This document shows positions 30,774-39,458 of a DNA stretch of 64,000 nt, piece after piece. The notes below the pieces were generated by a model. It had not been told where the DNA came from, did no database searches, and saw only the letters and a program-made list of their open reading frames with translations. The number at the start of each line of letters is the position of its first letter. Position 1 is the first letter of the stretch. The stretch covers positions 1 through 64,000 of the forward strand of contig QCVD01000004.1 of assembly GCA_003208835.1 (NCBI GenBank). The letters run 5' to 3'. A program made the position numbers and the translations under genes. This DNA comes from Synechococcus sp. AG-683-C23 (GTDB lineage Bacteria > Cyanobacteriota > Cyanobacteriia > PCC-6307 > Cyanobiaceae).

Positions 30774-31724
30774 TTAGTTGATTCCTTCTATTGTTTGACT
30801 TGGAAGCTCGCCAAAAGTGGTGAAATATCTTCTTGAAAATCGTCCTTGGTGTTTAAAACCGTAGTTAATAGCGATCTCACGTACAGTTATTTTACGACTA
30901 CTATGATTTTGTTTTTGCATTAATAATGCTCGTCTTGCTTCTTCAAGTCTTATTTGTGTCATCATTTCGATAATTCCCATGCCAAAGTAATCGTTGCAGA
31001 CCCTGTAAAGCGATGCTTGCCCAGTATCTAGATGTTGACATACATCTAACAGTGTCATTGGTGAGCTCATTTGTTTGTTGTCATGTGCAAGCTGCACAAT
31101 CTCACCCAGTAATCGATAGTTTTTTGCCAATCCCTTTTTATATATTCGCTTGTCTCCACTCTCAAGGCATGTGAGTATTAGATCGTAGTATTTTGTCGGA
31201 TTAACGATGCCTCTTTCTAAATCTTTTCTTGTTAATTTCTTGAGTTGATGTAACGCCTCATTATTGATATCAAGTCCTCTTGCTTTTGAGAGGTTATTAA
31301 TTGCTTGTTCCGCATTGCATTCTTTTAGCATTCTCATCAAAACTTGCTTATCAAGCATGCATGCTGTTGAAGAGCAATTATTTGAATATTTACCCCATGA
31401 GTCCCCTGGTGAAGTATTCAAAGTATTGAATCCACCAAGACTATTTTGTTTCATCTCATACCCCTCGCAAAAGCCGAAAGGATCGTTGGATTGATGGGTT
31501 GGTGTAATCCAATTGAAGTCAATCGACCAAGTTGTACCCCATCCTTCATATAATAGTGGTTTTGTTGAATGTATTTCTGCAAGTGCTACTCCAGAAAATT
31601 GTTGGAATGAGATTGTGTATTGTCCATCACCCTGATCGAGTTGAGTGATTCGTGTTTTCTGCCCTAATTCACTAAGAGATTCTGAAAGCTGGATATGATC
31701 TGAATAGCAGAAATTTAATTTCAT
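30774..31724 (-). CDS. fciB: FciB (or FciA), AraC-type regulator of chromatic acclimation, second of tandem
   Basis: This 316-residue protein has a C-terminal two-HTH AraC domain at about 225-315 (LLDVCQHLDTGQASLYRVCNDYFG, EARRALLMQ, VREIAINYGFKHQGRFSRRYFTTFGELPSQT) and an N-terminal sensor-like half without a recognised fold. In type IV acclimators FciA activates the blue-light response and FciB represses it. Its ATG overlaps the upstream stop as TGATG, so the pair is translationally coupled. Which of the two is FciA and which FciB is assigned only by gene order and could be reversed. Confidence 0.7.
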   Translation of the reverse strand: MKLNFCYSDHIQLSESLSELGQKTRITQLDQGDGQYTISFQQFSGVALAEIHSTKPLLYEGWGTTWSIDFNWITPTHQSNDPFGFCEGYEMKQNSLGGFNTLNTSPGDSWGKYSNNCSSTACMLDKQVLMRMLKECNAEQAINNLSKARGLDINNEALHQLKKLTRKDLERGIVNPTKYYDLILTCLESGDKRIYKKGLAKNYRLLGEIVQLAHDNKQMSSPMTLLDVCQHLDTGQASLYRVCNDYFGMGIIEMMTQIRLEEARRALLMQKQNHSSRKITVREIAINYGFKHQGRFSRRYFTTFGELPSQTIEGIN

Positions 31725-32755
31725 TATCTTTGCCTCCTCATTAAATCTGTAATTAAAACAGAATCCCTACTAGATTTTTCGATTGTTTCGTCAGGACTTT
31801 CTTGAAATGTTGCGAAATAGGATTTCTCAAATTTTGTCCAGTTTTTGAATCCATAGTACAAAGCATTTTGTTGCTTCGTGAAATGTTTTAACCCTTTTGG
31901 TACATGTGGGTTTAGATATGATTTTTTGACTTGCTCTAGCCTGATGCTTTTTATTAAATCAAGAATAGGCATATTAAAATTAGTTCTGCAAGCGATGCTT
32001 AATGACTCCTTTTCTGTATTCAAATATTTTGTGATCTCACCAATCGTTAAGGGAGGCATGCCTTTACTGTCTTCATATAAAAATTTGACAAGATCTTCAA
32101 TCAGATCTGTCTTGTCTGATCTTTCAGTAAGATTAACTTCTTGATCACAAGGTTCCTCCAAGGTTGCAATTGCTAAATCGTAAAAAGCATCTGACTTGAC
32201 CAATCCTTTTGTGAAATGTCTTTCAAATAGATTTTTTAATTGGATACTCGCTGAGCTATTTGAATCAATTCCAATACATTCTTCTAGTTTGGCGAATGCA
32301 TTGTAGGCATTCATCTTATGTATCTTTTCTTTCATTTTTTCCCACTTGAGGCTCATGCAGCAAAGCATTGTGTTTGCGCCAACAATGTCCCATATATTTC
32401 CTCCTGTTTTATTTAAGCGATTGAATCCTGCAATGCTGAGATCGACCATCTTATGGCCACTGATAATAGTATTGGATTGTAGATGTTCTCCCTGGTTGCT
32501 GATCCAGCAGAAGGCTACTGAGTTTTGATTGGCTTCTTCTTCATACAAAATAGTTTGATTGGACTTGAAAATCTCAAGGTGAGCATCGTTTATCGGTGCA
32601 CAAATTGAGCTTGTAACCAATTCTCCTTTGCTGAGCTGCGTGACATTACAGGAGAAATCTGATTTTGGATAGTAATCGCTATAATGCCCCTTGCAATATG
32701 TTTCCATTGAGAGTAGATCGTTGAATATATACTCTTTTGCCTTTCGTGCTTTCAT
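31724..32755 (-). CDS. fciA: FciA (or FciB), AraC-like regulator of chromatic acclimation, first of tandem
   Basis: This 343-residue protein is a paralogue of the next gene: N-terminal CNVTQLSKGELVTSSICAPIND aligns with the partner's RITQLDQGDGQYTIS region, and the C-terminal AraC domain (IGEITKYLNTEKESLSIACRTNF, YYGFKNWTKFEKSYFATFQESPDETI) is recognisable but degenerate, especially in the first recognition helix. It overlaps the second regulator by one base (TGATG). AT-rich coding and few GC-rich codons compared with the rod genes suit horizontal spread of the island. Confidence 0.7.
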   Translation of the reverse strand: MKARKAKEYIFNDLLSMETYCKGHYSDYYPKSDFSCNVTQLSKGELVTSSICAPINDAHLEIFKSNQTILYEEEANQNSVAFCWISNQGEHLQSNTIISGHKMVDLSIAGFNRLNKTGGNIWDIVGANTMLCCMSLKWEKMKEKIHKMNAYNAFAKLEECIGIDSNSSASIQLKNLFERHFTKGLVKSDAFYDLAIATLEEPCDQEVNLTERSDKTDLIEDLVKFLYEDSKGMPPLTIGEITKYLNTEKESLSIACRTNFNMPILDLIKSIRLEQVKKSYLNPHVPKGLKHFTKQQNALYYGFKNWTKFEKSYFATFQESPDETIEKSSRDSVLITDLMRRQR

Positions 32756-33068
32756 TTTGATTTTTATGCGTTCTTGTTCTGCGGTTTATAGTATTTTATA
32801 ATTGTATAGCATTTTTGCTCCGCATAGAGTTTTATTGAGTTAACTTAATGTATTGCTCTATGAGATAAATCATATATTTTAGATTCCTCTATAGGCGCAT
32901 CTTTTTTCTGGAAGGAGAGTGCTGCTGTTGTGCGTTTTAGCAGTGATGTAATTGCGGCAATGCGGGAAATGCCTTTGCTCAATAGTAGAAATATTAACTT
33001 AGAAAGATGGTTTTATTGCCCCTTTTTTTCAGCATTGGATGTATTTATTTTTTAGAGACGCTTTTCTG
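32756..33068. promoter_or_regulatory. Divergent control region between fciA and the Nif11-like gene
   Basis: These 313 AT-rich bp are non-coding and lie between divergent genes. The palindrome ATTGAGTTAACTTAAT (one mismatch pair) is centred at 32841/32842, about 87 bp from the fciA start. It is a candidate autoregulatory site. Confidence 0.4.
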
Positions 33069-33392
33069 ATGTCTAAGTCTGCATTGCACGCTTTCATCGA
33101 TCGCGCACGAGCCGACGATGTCTTCCGTGCAAAGCTTGAACATCTCGATCCAAATCAAATTATCGAATTTGCGGCTCAGCAGGGCTTTATTTTTTCTCCC
33201 GAAATTAAAGGTCGTTTCATTAATAGATGGAAAGGCGTCTATTTTTGCCCACAGGCGATAGAAGTGGGTCAATTATGTCCAGGTTTAGTTCCAGAAGGCT
33301 ATAAGAATTTAATTCACTATGCCCAATCTACTTGTTCTTCGAGTTTCTTAATGGAGGAAGAAAATGATTTCAGGGCTGGTGGTACTTATTGA
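33069..33392 (+). CDS. Nif11-like protein of the CA4 island
   Basis: This protein has 107 residues from the ATG at 33069 (open from 33039). It starts MSKSALHAFIDRARADDVF, with LDPNQIIEFAAQQGFIFSPEI, a clear Nif11 domain, followed by a tail with four Cys (FCPQAIEVGQLCPG, TCSS). It is divergent from fciA, in the place where a small unknown gene is described for CA4 islands. It is the third Nif11-like gene of the window. Confidence 0.75.
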   Translation: MSKSALHAFIDRARADDVFRAKLEHLDPNQIIEFAAQQGFIFSPEIKGRFINRWKGVYFCPQAIEVGQLCPGLVPEGYKNLIHYAQSTCSSSFLMEEENDFRAGGTY

Positions 33393-33793
33393 ACTTTTCT
33401 AATATTATTTGAGTGTATCCATGTGACATCATTTCATTCTAATGAAATTTTAGCATCTGCCTTGATTAATTGATTGATCTCGCTTGTGTTGTTACCAATT
33501 TCATTATGAGGTCAATGGATTCAATGCCCTTGGCCTTCCTTTTGTGAGGTATTCCCTCTGGATAACCAATAGTCTTTCTCGTTGCAAAATTATCACTTGG
33601 AAGAATGCTCGGCTAGTAGCTGATCCCTTGGTATTCGGATGACGGGAATGTCCCTTTGCAGGCGCTCTGAATCTCTTGTGAGCGAATAGGTAAGGCAGCT
33701 ATTGATATCAGTATTGCTCTATTTTCTTGACTTGATAGGCAATTGATTGCAGGAATTTGTTGTCTTCAGTTTTCTTTTTTGATTATGATTTAA
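33393..33793. other. AT-rich gap right of the CA4 island
   Basis: These 401 bp contain no ORF or RNA that I can support. Confidence 0.5.
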
Positions 33794-34441
33794 TTAATCG
33801 CTTGGCTCAATTGCTTTTTTCTTAAGTAATCCAGTCAGTGTGGCCAAGGCAAACATGGCGAGTAACGCTACTCCCAGCATCACGCTTGCTCCTTGAGTAA
33901 CCCCAGCGCCTACGGCTACCAAAATTGAGTCACTGATCAGTACACTGATCACAAGAGCAGGCGCAAAAATGCGCCAACGGGTTTGACTGATCCCAATTGC
34001 ATAGCTTAAAAAGTCAAATAAACCAGTCATCAATAGCCCTGTCATCAGAAAGAAATTGCCCTCTAGTTGATTTTGGCTGAATCCATCGATTCGCTCCATG
34101 GCTTTTGTCCCAACCAGACGGCTTACGGGTGAGCGACCCCAAATTCTTGCAATGAAAAATGCGGCGTTACAGAAGACAAGGTCGGCGAAAATAATTGTGA
34201 GATAGCCTGTTTCGAACCCCAGCAATGAGCCAGCCAGTAAGGAATAAACCGAGCTTGGTAATGCCGGTAAAACGATGCTCACTCCACGAAGAAGTGCTAT
34301 GCCCAATGGCGCCCAAACGCCCATGCTCTTGACAGTCTCTTTTAAGGGTTCAATCCCGTATTTTTGCAGATAATAAACAATTAATATTAAGGATATGGTA
34401 ATTAATGCTATTTTTAGTCCGTTCTTAATTCTTAGCATCAT
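33794..34441 (-). CDS. TVP38/TMEM64 (DedA-like, VTT domain) membrane protein
   Basis: This 215-residue protein has about five to six hydrophobic segments (IALITISLILIVYYL at the N-terminus, LAGSLLGFETGYLTIIFADLVFCNAAFFIARIWG in the centre). It has the VTT-family signature of a G-rich turn before the second amphipathic segment and a conserved Arg after FFIAR. Members are inner-membrane proteins implicated in lipid scrambling. It borders the CA4 island; a role in acclimation is not indicated. Confidence 0.8.
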   Translation of the reverse strand: MMLRIKNGLKIALITISLILIVYYLQKYGIEPLKETVKSMGVWAPLGIALLRGVSIVLPALPSSVYSLLAGSLLGFETGYLTIIFADLVFCNAAFFIARIWGRSPVSRLVGTKAMERIDGFSQNQLEGNFFLMTGLLMTGLFDFLSYAIGISQTRWRIFAPALVISVLISDSILVAVGAGVTQGASVMLGVALLAMFALATLTGLLKKKAIEPSD

Positions 34442-34576
34442 TGAGGCTTAATCTTTTGACTGCTACTGTAGGTCAATTGGCTGGTCCTTCCGCCTATCGG
34501 TAACGCTTTATGCAGTAAACGGCTGCATTCAAGTGATACAAAATCTCTGCAGACGGCGCTACAATTCGCTCACGAT

Positions 34577-35113
34577 TTGCCTGCTAGAGGTCAACTTCTT
34601 CCAGTAGGCGTGGACAGTGCGTTCAGCATCGATACCATCAGCGAAATGCTCATAACGAGGTTGTCTCTAGTGGCCACTCCCTCCCTGCGGTCCGAGTTCG
34701 AACAACAGCTGTGCGTACAACTCCTCAGTCTCAGCGAAGTGGTGGAAGTTTTAGTGGATCGAGCCCTTGACTTGGAAGAGCGTTTGCAGTTGGTGGAAGG
34801 CCAGCAACTCGAGGCTTCAACAGATTTTGAAAGCGCTGAGCAGGCTGGTGAATTGCTCTCCGCTAGTGAGTTGAAAGTACGTTCGCTTCGCAATCGCTTG
34901 ACTCCTTTGACAGTTGTGCCTTTGAAGCCTGAAGCCGTTCTTGAGGAGAGGATTGAAGATCCGATTACTGCCGTGCACCCTTCCGAAGATCACACCATCG
35001 CTGATCAGCCTGCTGAACAAGTCTTGCAGCCCGCTGAGGACCTAATCGAAGCTGCTTCTAATGGCGAGATGGAATATGTGGATGATCCTCAGATTGATTT
35101 GTTGTCTGCTTGA
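34577..35113 (+). CDS. Hypothetical acidic protein
   Basis: This protein has 178 residues. The middle is a Leu-rich helical region (LCVQLLSLSEVVEVLVDRALDLEERLQLVEGQQ) likely to form a coiled coil, and the C-terminal 70 residues are acidic and low complexity. A shorter start at 34646 (MLITRLSLVATPSL) is possible. No family is recognised. Confidence 0.65.
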   Translation: MPARGQLLPVGVDSAFSIDTISEMLITRLSLVATPSLRSEFEQQLCVQLLSLSEVVEVLVDRALDLEERLQLVEGQQLEASTDFESAEQAGELLSASELKVRSLRNRLTPLTVVPLKPEAVLEERIEDPITAVHPSEDHTIADQPAEQVLQPAEDLIEAASNGEMEYVDDPQIDLLSA

Positions 35114-35114
35114 T

Positions 35115-35354
35115 TTAAGACAAGTCGAGTAAACGAATCCTGAAGATGGCGACTTGATGCGCCATCTCAGGTGAACTGATCAAAAAAGGATGCTCAGCCA
35201 TGGCTTCGAGCACGGCTTTAATCCGCTCTTCCGTGGAGCTGGATGGGTCACTGGAGCCGCTTAATCTTTTCCAGGTGCGATCGAACACCATCGCGAAGCT
35301 GTCCGCATTGTTGAAAACGCGGTCGCTGTCTGCGTTAGCCACCACAAAGGACAC
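35115..35354 (-). CDS. Small hypothetical protein, possibly 5'-truncated
   Basis: A GTG at 35354 gives 79 residues (NNADSFAMVFDRTWKRLSG, IKAVLEAMAEHPFLISSPEMAHQ). Protein-like sequence continues upstream in frame (IWFLAFNDAGLIVSFVV) to a TAG with no start codon, so the gene may have lost its 5' end. It converges on the 34.6-kb gene with a one-base gap. Confidence 0.5.
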   Translation of the reverse strand: MSFVVANADSDRVFNNADSFAMVFDRTWKRLSGSSDPSSSTEERIKAVLEAMAEHPFLISSPEMAHQVAIFRIRLLDLS

Positions 35355-35859
35355 AATTAACCCTGCATCGTTGAACGCCAGGAACCAGATCTGAGTTAGG
35401 GCGATACGTCTTCGTGTCCCCTATGCATTCAAAGTGGTGGAGCAATGATGCCAAAAACGCCATGCGGCGTACTGGCTTTTTGCTCCCTACCGGATTACCA
35501 AACCTTGAGGTGTGCAGGGCGATAGGACCGATCACTCCTGGAGGGTGGCTCGGGATGTTGACTCTATTCCTCGTTGGTCTCTGCCCAATGGGACGCCATC
35601 CTTTCGTCAGACTTGCTCTTGGCGATTTAGAGCCGATACGGCGCCTGGTTTTTGCCTTGCGCGGAGCCAGATGCGCGACTGGACAGCCGACCTTCAATGA
35701 TTCGTAACATTCCGGTTAAGGTATGTAAAGCGTTTCCTTGGACGGGATCGCCAGACAAAAGACAAATCAAGAGGAGCCTGTGGGAGGGGTCCTCTTTTTT
35801 TTGTTTAAAGGTTTTCACTGACAGCTTCCTCGGCACAATGGAAGAAATGGTTTCGTTCA
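35355..35859. other. Non-coding stretch with a possible small RNA
   Basis: Both strands have ORFs here (plus 35414, minus 35697), but none has protein-like composition, so I leave them out. The stretch ends with a strong plus-strand terminator at 35771-35802, and no convincing plus-strand ORF precedes it. Confidence 0.45.
35771..35802 (+). terminator. Orphan plus-strand terminator
   Basis: GAGGAGCC...GGGTCCTC pairs with a short loop and is followed by eight T at 35795-35802. There is no coding sequence directly upstream, which suggests a small non-coding transcript ending here. Confidence 0.8.
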
Positions 35860-36054
35860 ATGAAGTATGAGCAAGAAGTGATTTTCAAATGCGCCATCAA
35901 AGGAACCATTGGCGGTCTCCAGGAGAAATTGACCGCAGAGGATTTTGATGAGTTGCTCAATGCTTCTCAAGATTGGCGAGAGCACCTTGTGATCGAAGCG
36001 ATTACTGAGGTGGCAACGATTCATGCTGGTCGGCGGCGTCCTGAAATTGATTGA
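35860..36054 (+). CDS. Small hypothetical protein
   Basis: This 64-residue protein (MKYEQEVIFKCAIKGTIGGLQEKLTAEDFDELLNASQDW, HLVIEAITEVATIHAGRRRPEID) has plausible alpha/beta composition. No family is recognised. Confidence 0.55.
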   Translation: MKYEQEVIFKCAIKGTIGGLQEKLTAEDFDELLNASQDWREHLVIEAITEVATIHAGRRRPEID

Positions 36055-36121
36055 TGTGGATCAGGCCAAGCCAATGGGTCTTTGCTCAAACGGGTAGAGA
36101 TGGATTGATTGGCTAATCACG

Positions 36122-36325
36122 GTGATGAGGGAAGGGACGTTCCGAATCGAAGAACTGAATCCTTTCCAGGAGTGGCATCATCATGGTTCCTCTTCAACGC
36201 TTGAGGATGCCTGCCATATGGCTCAAAAGATCGCTCAGATGATCGGTCGGAAGACCAGGGTGTTGGATGAAGATGGCAGGGTTATGGAGCAGGTGAATCC
36301 ATCCTTTCCGAGGCGAGATCTTTGA
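36122..36325 (+). CDS. Small hypothetical protein
   Basis: This 67-residue protein (FRIEELNPFQEWHHHGSSSTLEDACHMAQKIAQMIG, TRVLDEDGRVMEQ) has good coding composition with a helical centre. It is of a kind common as single small genes in picocyanobacterial variable regions. Function is unknown. Confidence 0.6.
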   Translation: MMREGTFRIEELNPFQEWHHHGSSSTLEDACHMAQKIAQMIGRKTRVLDEDGRVMEQVNPSFPRRDL

Positions 36326-36369
36326 CCATGGGAGTGCTTCCATCTGCTGTAGCGGAACGGTTCAAGCTG

Positions 36370-36789
36370 CTAATTTTTTGACTTTCCGTTTTTGTATTGG
36401 ACTGCTTTCTCTAGATGCTCCAATCTCTTCTCGATGTCCTTGCAGGTGACTTGACCTTCCAGTGTTTCGACCCGATGAAGGAGCATCTCAAAAGCACTAA
36501 CAAATTCACGGTCATCGGCTTCAACTCTTTCCATTCGTTCCAGGAGCTCTGCAACCGTGTCGCCTCTGGTGTTGATGCTGCTGCTGGCAGGAACTGGTTT
36601 TGATGTTGCCGCGGGAGCTGGAGCAGACATGTCCTCAAGCAATGTCCCGTTGGTCTTGAGGTAAGCCTCTGCTAACTGCTCCAGCACTGTCGTGTATTGC
36701 TTTCCCTGTAAGCGAGACAGGTTCTTGAACGCCTCAAGGGTGTCTGGAGCAAAGTTGATCTTGAAGGCACCTGGTTGTTCTGGTGACAC
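36370..36789 (-). CDS. Hypothetical coiled-coil protein with ribbon-helix-helix-like N-terminus
   Basis: This is a 139-residue protein. The first 50 residues (FKINFAPDTLEAFKNLSRLQGKQYTTVLEQLAEAYLKTNG) resemble a ribbon-helix-helix DNA-binding domain. After an Ala/Pro/Ser linker, residues 75-132 form a strong coiled coil (VAELLERMERVEADD, LLHRVETLEGQVTCKDIEKRLEHLEKAV). It may be a transcription or partition regulator; function is not established. Confidence 0.6.
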   Translation of the reverse strand: MSPEQPGAFKINFAPDTLEAFKNLSRLQGKQYTTVLEQLAEAYLKTNGTLLEDMSAPAPAATSKPVPASSSINTRGDTVAELLERMERVEADDREFVSAFEMLLHRVETLEGQVTCKDIEKRLEHLEKAVQYKNGKSKN

Positions 36790-37247
36790 TGATCATCAAT
36801 TCTCTGTGGGTTAAGGATACGGGTAAATTCTTGGGAGGTGTCTGATTCTTTATTGACTAAGGTTCTTGATTGGGTTTGATTCCGCTTCAAAAGAAAAGAT
36901 AAAATGGCTTCATAACAGCTCAATATTGATTTCATGGATGGAGGAGCTAGCTCCATGATGTTTCTCTTCTCATCAATAACGCTGTATTGCTTGCCAGCTT
37001 GAGTGGCTTTGGTTTGTGCTTCTCTTGAGGTAGAGGGAAGGTGATGGATGGTTTGATACGACTGCCAACCATCAAACTGATTTCGAATTTGATTTTTTGT
37101 ATTGGGGTGGACGTCGCTTCCTGTCTATGATTTCTGTGTGAGAGGGAGACCAAGCAGGCGTGGTTGCTTGTTTTGGTGGGTGGGGTCACGCCTACTGCCT
37201 CTTTCACACCTCTTTGCTGGGTGGAACCGCAGGATCAGTGGTCCCTT
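36790..37247. other. Gap without supported gene
   Basis: These 458 bp carry overlapping short ORFs on both strands (for example minus 36947-37207) with no protein-like features; I see no RNA or repeat. Confidence 0.4.
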
Positions 37248-37430
37248 TCATTTTTCCTCCAAGACCTTCTCCACCAAAGCCTCTTTCACTCTGTCCTCAA
37301 AGGTTCTTCCATCCTTTTGTGGGGCAATGGCATCACCAGCTGCACGAAGTACGTCTCCCGTGATCTGTCGTGCCTCTGGGTTGGTGAAGAGTAAGAACCC
37401 GAGGCCAACTCCAATCAGGATTTTCAGCAT
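37248..37430 (-). CDS. Small membrane-anchored hypothetical protein
   Basis: This 60-residue protein has an N-terminal hydrophobic helix (MLKILIGVGLGFLLFTNPEA) followed by an amphipathic, charged tail (FEDRVKEALVEKVLEEK). It is probably a single-pass membrane peptide. Function is unknown. Confidence 0.65.
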   Translation of the reverse strand: MLKILIGVGLGFLLFTNPEARQITGDVLRAAGDAIAPQKDGRTFEDRVKEALVEKVLEEK

Positions 37431-37574
37431 TACACCATCACCTCCGCATCACAAATGATGCGTCGGATGGCGGAGAGAGCAAGACCTGTGCGGGCGCTAG
37501 CCGATGCCACAGCACACCTTTTCCTGAGACGCTTGTTGATGGGCGCTAATATTGACTGAGTAATAAGTCTGCAG

Positions 37575-38153
37575 ATGTCCTTTGAAATTACATATAAAAG
37601 CGATTGCTCGTTCATTGATTACTATTATTCTGCGCCTGAAAATAAGGATGATCCATTCATTCAGGAAATGGACTCTCTTGTTGAGGAGATCAAAGGACTT
37701 CAAGAGGAGATTGAGTATCGCAAAGCGAAGATGGTGCAACTTGCAAATGAAAAAATAAAAGAAGACAGTGCAAAAACTTACGAACTCGTTTCATTTAATT
37801 CAGAAGGAGAGGTCGAAGTCGATGAAGAATTGGAAGACATTTGTGATGAGTGGTGGCAGGCAACACGCGAGGTTGAATCGCCTTTGGCTTCCAAGCTTGA
37901 AAAGCTGTTGGATTTAAATTGGTTTATACAAAGTACTAGCCAAAGGAGTGGCATCCATCATCTAAAAGTTTCCGAAGGTTGGGACTTTAATATAAATAAT
38001 CTGCAGTGGAAGAATGATTGCCTGTATTACGATGGGGAGCGCATTGATGATGACTATGGCGAAAGTAAGTTGATTAATGATTCTGCAATTCTTCGTATTC
38101 CGAGTCTCAGTCGCATGGAGGATTCTGCTGTCCTCAGCATGGAAAAGAATTGA
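37575..38153 (+). CDS. Hypothetical acidic protein with central coiled coil
   Basis: This 192-residue protein has a coiled-coil segment (MDSLVEEIKGLQEEIEYRKAKMVQLANEKIKED). It is AT-rich and very acidic and matches no family I know. It stands alone in the variable strip. Confidence 0.6.
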   Translation: MSFEITYKSDCSFIDYYYSAPENKDDPFIQEMDSLVEEIKGLQEEIEYRKAKMVQLANEKIKEDSAKTYELVSFNSEGEVEVDEELEDICDEWWQATREVESPLASKLEKLLDLNWFIQSTSQRSGIHHLKVSEGWDFNINNLQWKNDCLYYDGERIDDDYGESKLINDSAILRIPSLSRMEDSAVLSMEKN

Positions 38154-38851
38154 CCAATTATATTTTCGACAGCTTTAGTGGCCGATTCTGAGCCATCAAT
38201 CCACTGTTTTAAATTGTGGATGACTGAATTAATTCTAATCGGTAGTCGAGCCTTATAATAGAAAAAGGAAAAGAACAATAAACAAAGTTCCCATTAGAAT
38301 AAGTCTATCTTTCCCATCATTTAAATCATTCATCTTGTCGTTAAAAGTGGCTCAAATTATCATAGTCCATACGGTTTCTAGTTGTGGGGCATCCGCCTTC
38401 GACACAAAAGCGAGCCGGAATTGTCCGCTCTATAAAGCTAACTTCATTTCTTCTCAGGGTTTGAGTGGGTTGTAAGTGGGGATGCCAGAAAAGCGATTGC
38501 TTGCTGTCCCGAGCCGATCTTGCTTGACTTGATTGAGCACATAGTGTCTTTCTTCAGGAGCCTAAGAATGAATATCTATTGGAAAGTCTCCCCCTCACTT
38601 CGTGCTGTTTTTTGGTCGGTATAAAACTCGTCAAAAGTTTCAATGTTTTCCAAGCCTTACCGAATAGCGAATGGTCTCCTCCTATTTGTTTGCCAATAGC
38701 CACTGATGAATTCGTGATGGGTATTGACTACTAGATCAGACGGTTCCCTTGATACCGATTTCCAATCGTCAGGAAGAGAGTGAATCCACGTCATCAGCGG
38801 GCGGGTAAAACCTCTGGGGAGTAGATGCCCCAGGGGTCTTTTTTGCTCTGC
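38154..38851. other. Long non-coding stretch
   Basis: These 698 bp contain no ORF that I can support. They end in a strong hairpin at 38811-38844 whose better T run is on the plus strand, so a plus-strand RNA may end here. Confidence 0.45.
38811..38844. terminator. Bidirectional-looking terminator
   Basis: CCTCTGGGG at 38811-38819 pairs with CCCCAGGGG (one wobble), with seven T after it on plus and four T on minus. It can end the minus-strand gene at 38852, but the longer T tract favours a plus-strand transcript. Confidence 0.75.
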
Positions 38852-39358
38852 CTACGTCCGCATGATGCGACCACCTAGGCAGTTGCTGGAGATCTCCCAA
38901 AAACCTGCTGCTGCTTTAAGAAGTTGCCTGCTGGAAGAAAACTCTTTGGTTCTCCAGAAACGGAGAGCGCTGTCTAGCCCAACGAACAGGACGCGGTTCG
39001 TCTCCTGAGGTTTGGGCAGGCGTCTGTAGGGGTTCCAAACCTGCTCGTCTGCAAACAAAACAGCAGTTCCGGAATGGGCGACATCACCTGATTGAAAGGA
39101 CCAAATGCTTTGACGGAAACTATTAGGTCTGCTCGTTGCCATCGTCCCTAGTGTTTTTCCCTCATGGGTCACTGCGCCTCGGAGCGCAGTGTGGGTTCTT
39201 TTGTCCAGGCGGATGACAAAAGCGGGATCCTCCTCGCTGGTTAGTTCGCAAACCATCGGTAGGGGTACTGCGGATGCAGGTGATGCAAAAACCAGTAGGA
39301 GCAGCAGTGCCCTCATCCCGCTCCAGTACTTAAAAGGAATCCAACGCATTGTGTTCAT
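38852..39358 (-). CDS. Exported hypothetical protein
   Basis: The ORF opens at 39505, but the natural start is near 39358 (MNTMRWIPFKY) or 39316 (MRALLLLLVFASPASAVP), giving a signal peptide cleaved after ASA. The mature part of about 130 residues has PMVCELTSEEDPAFVIRLDKR and ends near NCLGGRIMRT. No family is recognised. Confidence 0.65.
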   Translation of the reverse strand: MNTMRWIPFKYWSGMRALLLLLVFASPASAVPLPMVCELTSEEDPAFVIRLDKRTHTALRGAVTHEGKTLGTMATSRPNSFRQSIWSFQSGDVAHSGTAVLFADEQVWNPYRRLPKPQETNRVLFVGLDSALRFWRTKEFSSSRQLLKAAAGFWEISSNCLGGRIMRT

Positions 39359-39458
39359 GGTGCTTCTGCATCGCAACGAATGCCCTTCCCTCCACCTTCC
39401 CCCTTGATCCTCGAACGTATTCTTTGCTAGTACTTCTGTACTAATAAAAGAGGGTTCG

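Noticed and set aside
35335-35707. Overlapping ORFs on both strands at 35.3-35.7 kb
   Set aside because: Both are long enough to notice, but both have Arg/Pro/Gly-rich, non-globular composition and no start context.
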